64,000 nt of DNA from Argopecten irradians. Lineage: Eukaryota; Mollusca; Bivalvia; Pectinida; Pectinidae. The DNA is taken from positions 27,697,351-27,761,350 of the forward strand of contig NC_091137.1 in the NCBI RefSeq assembly GCF_041381155.1, read 5' to 3'. Below the pieces are notes generated by a model. The model saw only the letters and a program-made list of their open reading frames with translations. It was not told the DNA's origin and searched no databases. The position numbers were made by a program, and so were the translations under genes. The stretch's first letter is position 1. The number at the start of each line of letters is the position of its first letter. Shown here piece by piece: positions 61,446 to 64,000 of this stretch.

Positions 61446-62064
61446 GCCATTCCTATTAGGTTTAAAAATTATATACAAATATAGTTTAATATGCCCATTG
61501 AAGGCTAAGTATTAATAATGAAGGTTGTTATTTGATTGAATATTGATTGGATATTTTCAATTAAAATTTAAGTCTTGGTAAATATCAATTTTGTGTTTGT
61601 CTTCTATTTGAATAATAAGAAAACGAATGGTCTCTCAATTAGTTCATGTTTATCATGATGAAGACAAAAGCAGTTACGCCCCCTGTCCTTCTATAGCAGT
61701 GGAACTCTTCCTGTTGGGAGGTGAAATAAAAATTCCTTTTTAATCTAGTCTTACGTACAGGGATGGTGCACAAATATTTGCTCCCATAGATTTTTGTTTG
61801 CCATATAAAAAAACCCACCCTTTGCCCACCCATGTTTCTATTGCTAGTGTCTGATTGATATCTTGCGTTTCTGCTGTCGTTTTTTTAATTTGTATTTTAT
61901 CAGCTCATCACTTCCTGTGTGAAAATCCTTCTCGAGGCGTCAGCATGATTTCCCAAGTCAGTTGGAAGTTATTCCAGGCCATCACATTAGTTTGGGTACA
62001 TATGACGGTAGCAAGAATTAATCTAACTGGTCCCGTGAAATTAATTGGTCCGTAAAATTCCATT
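61446..62064. other. Spacer between repeat copies B and C
   Basis: No similarity to other parts of the window and no recognised gene. It lies between the two direct 160-bp repeats (61285-61445 and 62065-62225). Confidence 0.45.
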
Positions 62065-64000
62065 TGGCGGTGTTTCACTTGGAGCAACAGAATAATCTGA
62101 TATAGAATTTTGTAAGTCTATTATATACAACACTTCTATTTTGTGAAATTTCCCTTTCCCTATTTCACATTTTAATATTAGCGTTTGTAATTCTCATGTG
62201 CAGCTTTGCCCAACGTCTGCCGAAAATCCTTTAATTTGATTGCCACATAATTTAAGTTGTTCATACGGCCATTCTTTGTTGTCTTTATACCAGAATGGTT
62301 TGTAATGAAGCGGATTCTTCGATTTTGATATATCGTGGTTCAGTCGACCGCATGTGCCGCCATGGCCTCCTACCAACACACGTTTCACCCGATTTTGTAA
62401 CACCGTTTAAAAAAGAAAATGTCTTGTATCCTGGCATCGTCTCTAATAATTTTGCCGGAATTTTACTGCATTATCCCATACCGGAATTTAATTTCGGTAT
62501 TTTTATTTTAATTGTAGAATTAGATCTTGCACTGCTATAAGTTCATTAGCAAACGGTAGTTGTTAGCATTAGCGGAAGACATAATTAGGTATTGATTTTG
62601 AGGTGACGATTTTATATTCTATCAGAGTTAGGTTAAGTCGAATCTTTATTCTTTAATGTTAAGTGGCGTATATAACATTTTAATTCGTTTAAGTTGTGTT
62701 TGGACTTTGGTATTGTCGTTGATGGGAGTTGCTTCGGCCCTTTGATCATGTGTAAGTGTGTTGTCATCCTCGCGTGCCCCGGGCGTTATATATGCTAACG
62801 CTGGATAGGGTAATATGTCCAAATGCCGATGTTTACCGTGCGATGTAGGGGCATGTTTGTATATGTCGGATAATGTCGAACATCGTTTGTTCTATATGTC
62901 TTATTTGAGTTTCAAGACGTGCGGGGGCGAGGGTAAGGGGGAAAGGCGCTCCCTCGATAAGGGCTCTCTACCAGCCCCTCGAATCTAAGGTACAAGAGTG
63001 AGTCCCATGTAGGTTGAGTGCAGCCCAGTCGGAGTGGATGAATGTGGTCCCTTGCTTACTTCGAGTGTTTTCTGCTCCAGACATGTAGCAGTAGCTATTG
63101 GGGGGTAAACATTGTAGATGATTAAACGACAAGGGCAAATCTATTATATGAATATTACTGTAGGTTTACTTATATTTGTACGTTAGCAAAGTGCCTATTT
63201 TACAGTTGAAAAACATAATAGTAGTTTTAAATAATCTACTTGTTACTTCTAATGATAATTTGTGATGTTTTTATTTTATTTAAAGCTTGGAAAAGCTTTC
63301 AGGTGAAGAGATGGTATAAGTCACCATAGACTTAAATACATGGCCCTGACTGATAACAGTTTGTAAAACTCTTATCGGTTCTTTCATCTACCTGTATATT
63401 TCACAAGTATGAATGGAAAATGGCTCTAAAGTTATGGCCTCTCTTTAAAAAAAAGGAGAGATAGAACATTCTATATCAAACTATCGTCCCATTTCTCTCC
63501 TTTCTACTGTTCACAGTTGGGGAGGAAAGTGTTTAAATAGGGTAATGTTTTATGCACGTGCTAATAATTATTTATATAATTATATAATAATTTATTTTAC
63601 CAGTTTCAGGGGGGGGGGAGGGGAGGGGGGGAGGATTTATGCCTGGTCATTTCAATTAGTTATACCATTTAATTGAATTTATTAATTGAAAATAAATATA
63701 CCCATTAACAATTTTGTCTAAATCTCATACCCGGTATTTGTAATGAATCGTATGATATTCTGTGACATTTACTAAAGCCTTTGACAGGACTGAGTCCTGA
63801 GCACAAATTGTCTTATTAATTTGAAATTATAATCATATGGTATTTCGATTGGGGTTAACGCTATTGTCCTGGTTTAGATAAATTACCTTAAGGTGAGAAA
63901 GACATCAAAACGTATATTTTAAAATCTAATATTCTTCTTCTGATATTGGTATGAATATATGGACGAAGATGTCCCTTCAATCGAGCTCAATTCTTGGACC
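62065..64000 (+). repeat. Repeat unit, copy C (runs off the window)
   Basis: It starts with the 160-bp segment shared with 61285-61445. The part 62230-63110 is the counterpart of 56322-57200 in copy A. From about 63110 to the window end the LINE reappears (GATTTATGCCTGG, CATACCCGGTATTTG, GATTGGGGTTAACG). This copy has many inserted bases compared with A and B. Confidence 0.8.
63110..64000 (+). mobile_element. 5'-truncated LINE, copy C (partial)
   Basis: Matches the first 900 bases of the LINE in copies A and B, including the reverse transcriptase start. It begins just after GGGTAAACA, corresponding to the target-site copy in A. It contains an odd G-rich insert at 63609-63635 and is broken many times. 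Confidence 0.8.

Overview
The window is nuclear DNA of an invertebrate animal, most likely a bivalve mollusc. It is AT-rich, with short exons in long introns full of small inverted-repeat elements. It carries a large EGF-repeat receptor and a cluster of small secreted thyroglobulin type-1 (Tg1) proteins. There are no prokaryotic features. The species cannot be fixed from the sequence alone.

Region 1 (1-33.6 kb, + strand) is the 3' part of one large gene. I could place 43 exons whose splice sites and phases join into a single open frame of about 1,901 codons ending in TAA at 33584-33586; the 5' end lies outside the window. The predicted product is a type I membrane protein. In order it has an EGF module, cysteine-rich segments, another EGF module, a half fibronectin type II module joined to a laminin-G-like domain, a long Gly-rich region, a WSC domain, about 20 MEGF/Draper-type EGF modules, one transmembrane helix and a tail of about 60 residues without ITAM or NPxY motifs. 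In two introns the 3' end of the preceding exon, with its splice donor, has been copied into a tandem array (about 3 copies at 1.3 kb, 12 copies at 32 kb).

Region 2 (34.3-51.0 kb) is a cluster of four small Tg1 genes, one on the minus strand and three on the plus strand. All have a TATA box, a signal peptide, four coding exons with identical intron phases (1, 2, 1) and two Tg1 domains (160-177 aa). They arose by tandem duplication; the last two share a nearly identical final exon. In the three plus-strand genes the poly(A) signal overlaps or almost touches the stop codon. By family they are candidate secreted protease inhibitors or matrix proteins; this is inference.

Region 3 (52.2-64 kb) holds no recognisable host gene. 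It contains three copies of one repeat unit (minus, plus, plus), each carrying the same 5'-truncated LINE insertion. The first two form a head-to-head inverted duplication. The copies differ largely by single-base insertions and deletions, so either a real segmental duplication or an assembly or read-error artefact is possible.

Fold-back and MITE-like elements occur throughout, notably at 18.0-19.25, 28.33-28.47, 31.40-31.74, 36.15-36.70, 42.36-42.52 and 47.93-48.09 kb, and a TIR element lies at 15.3-16.38 kb.
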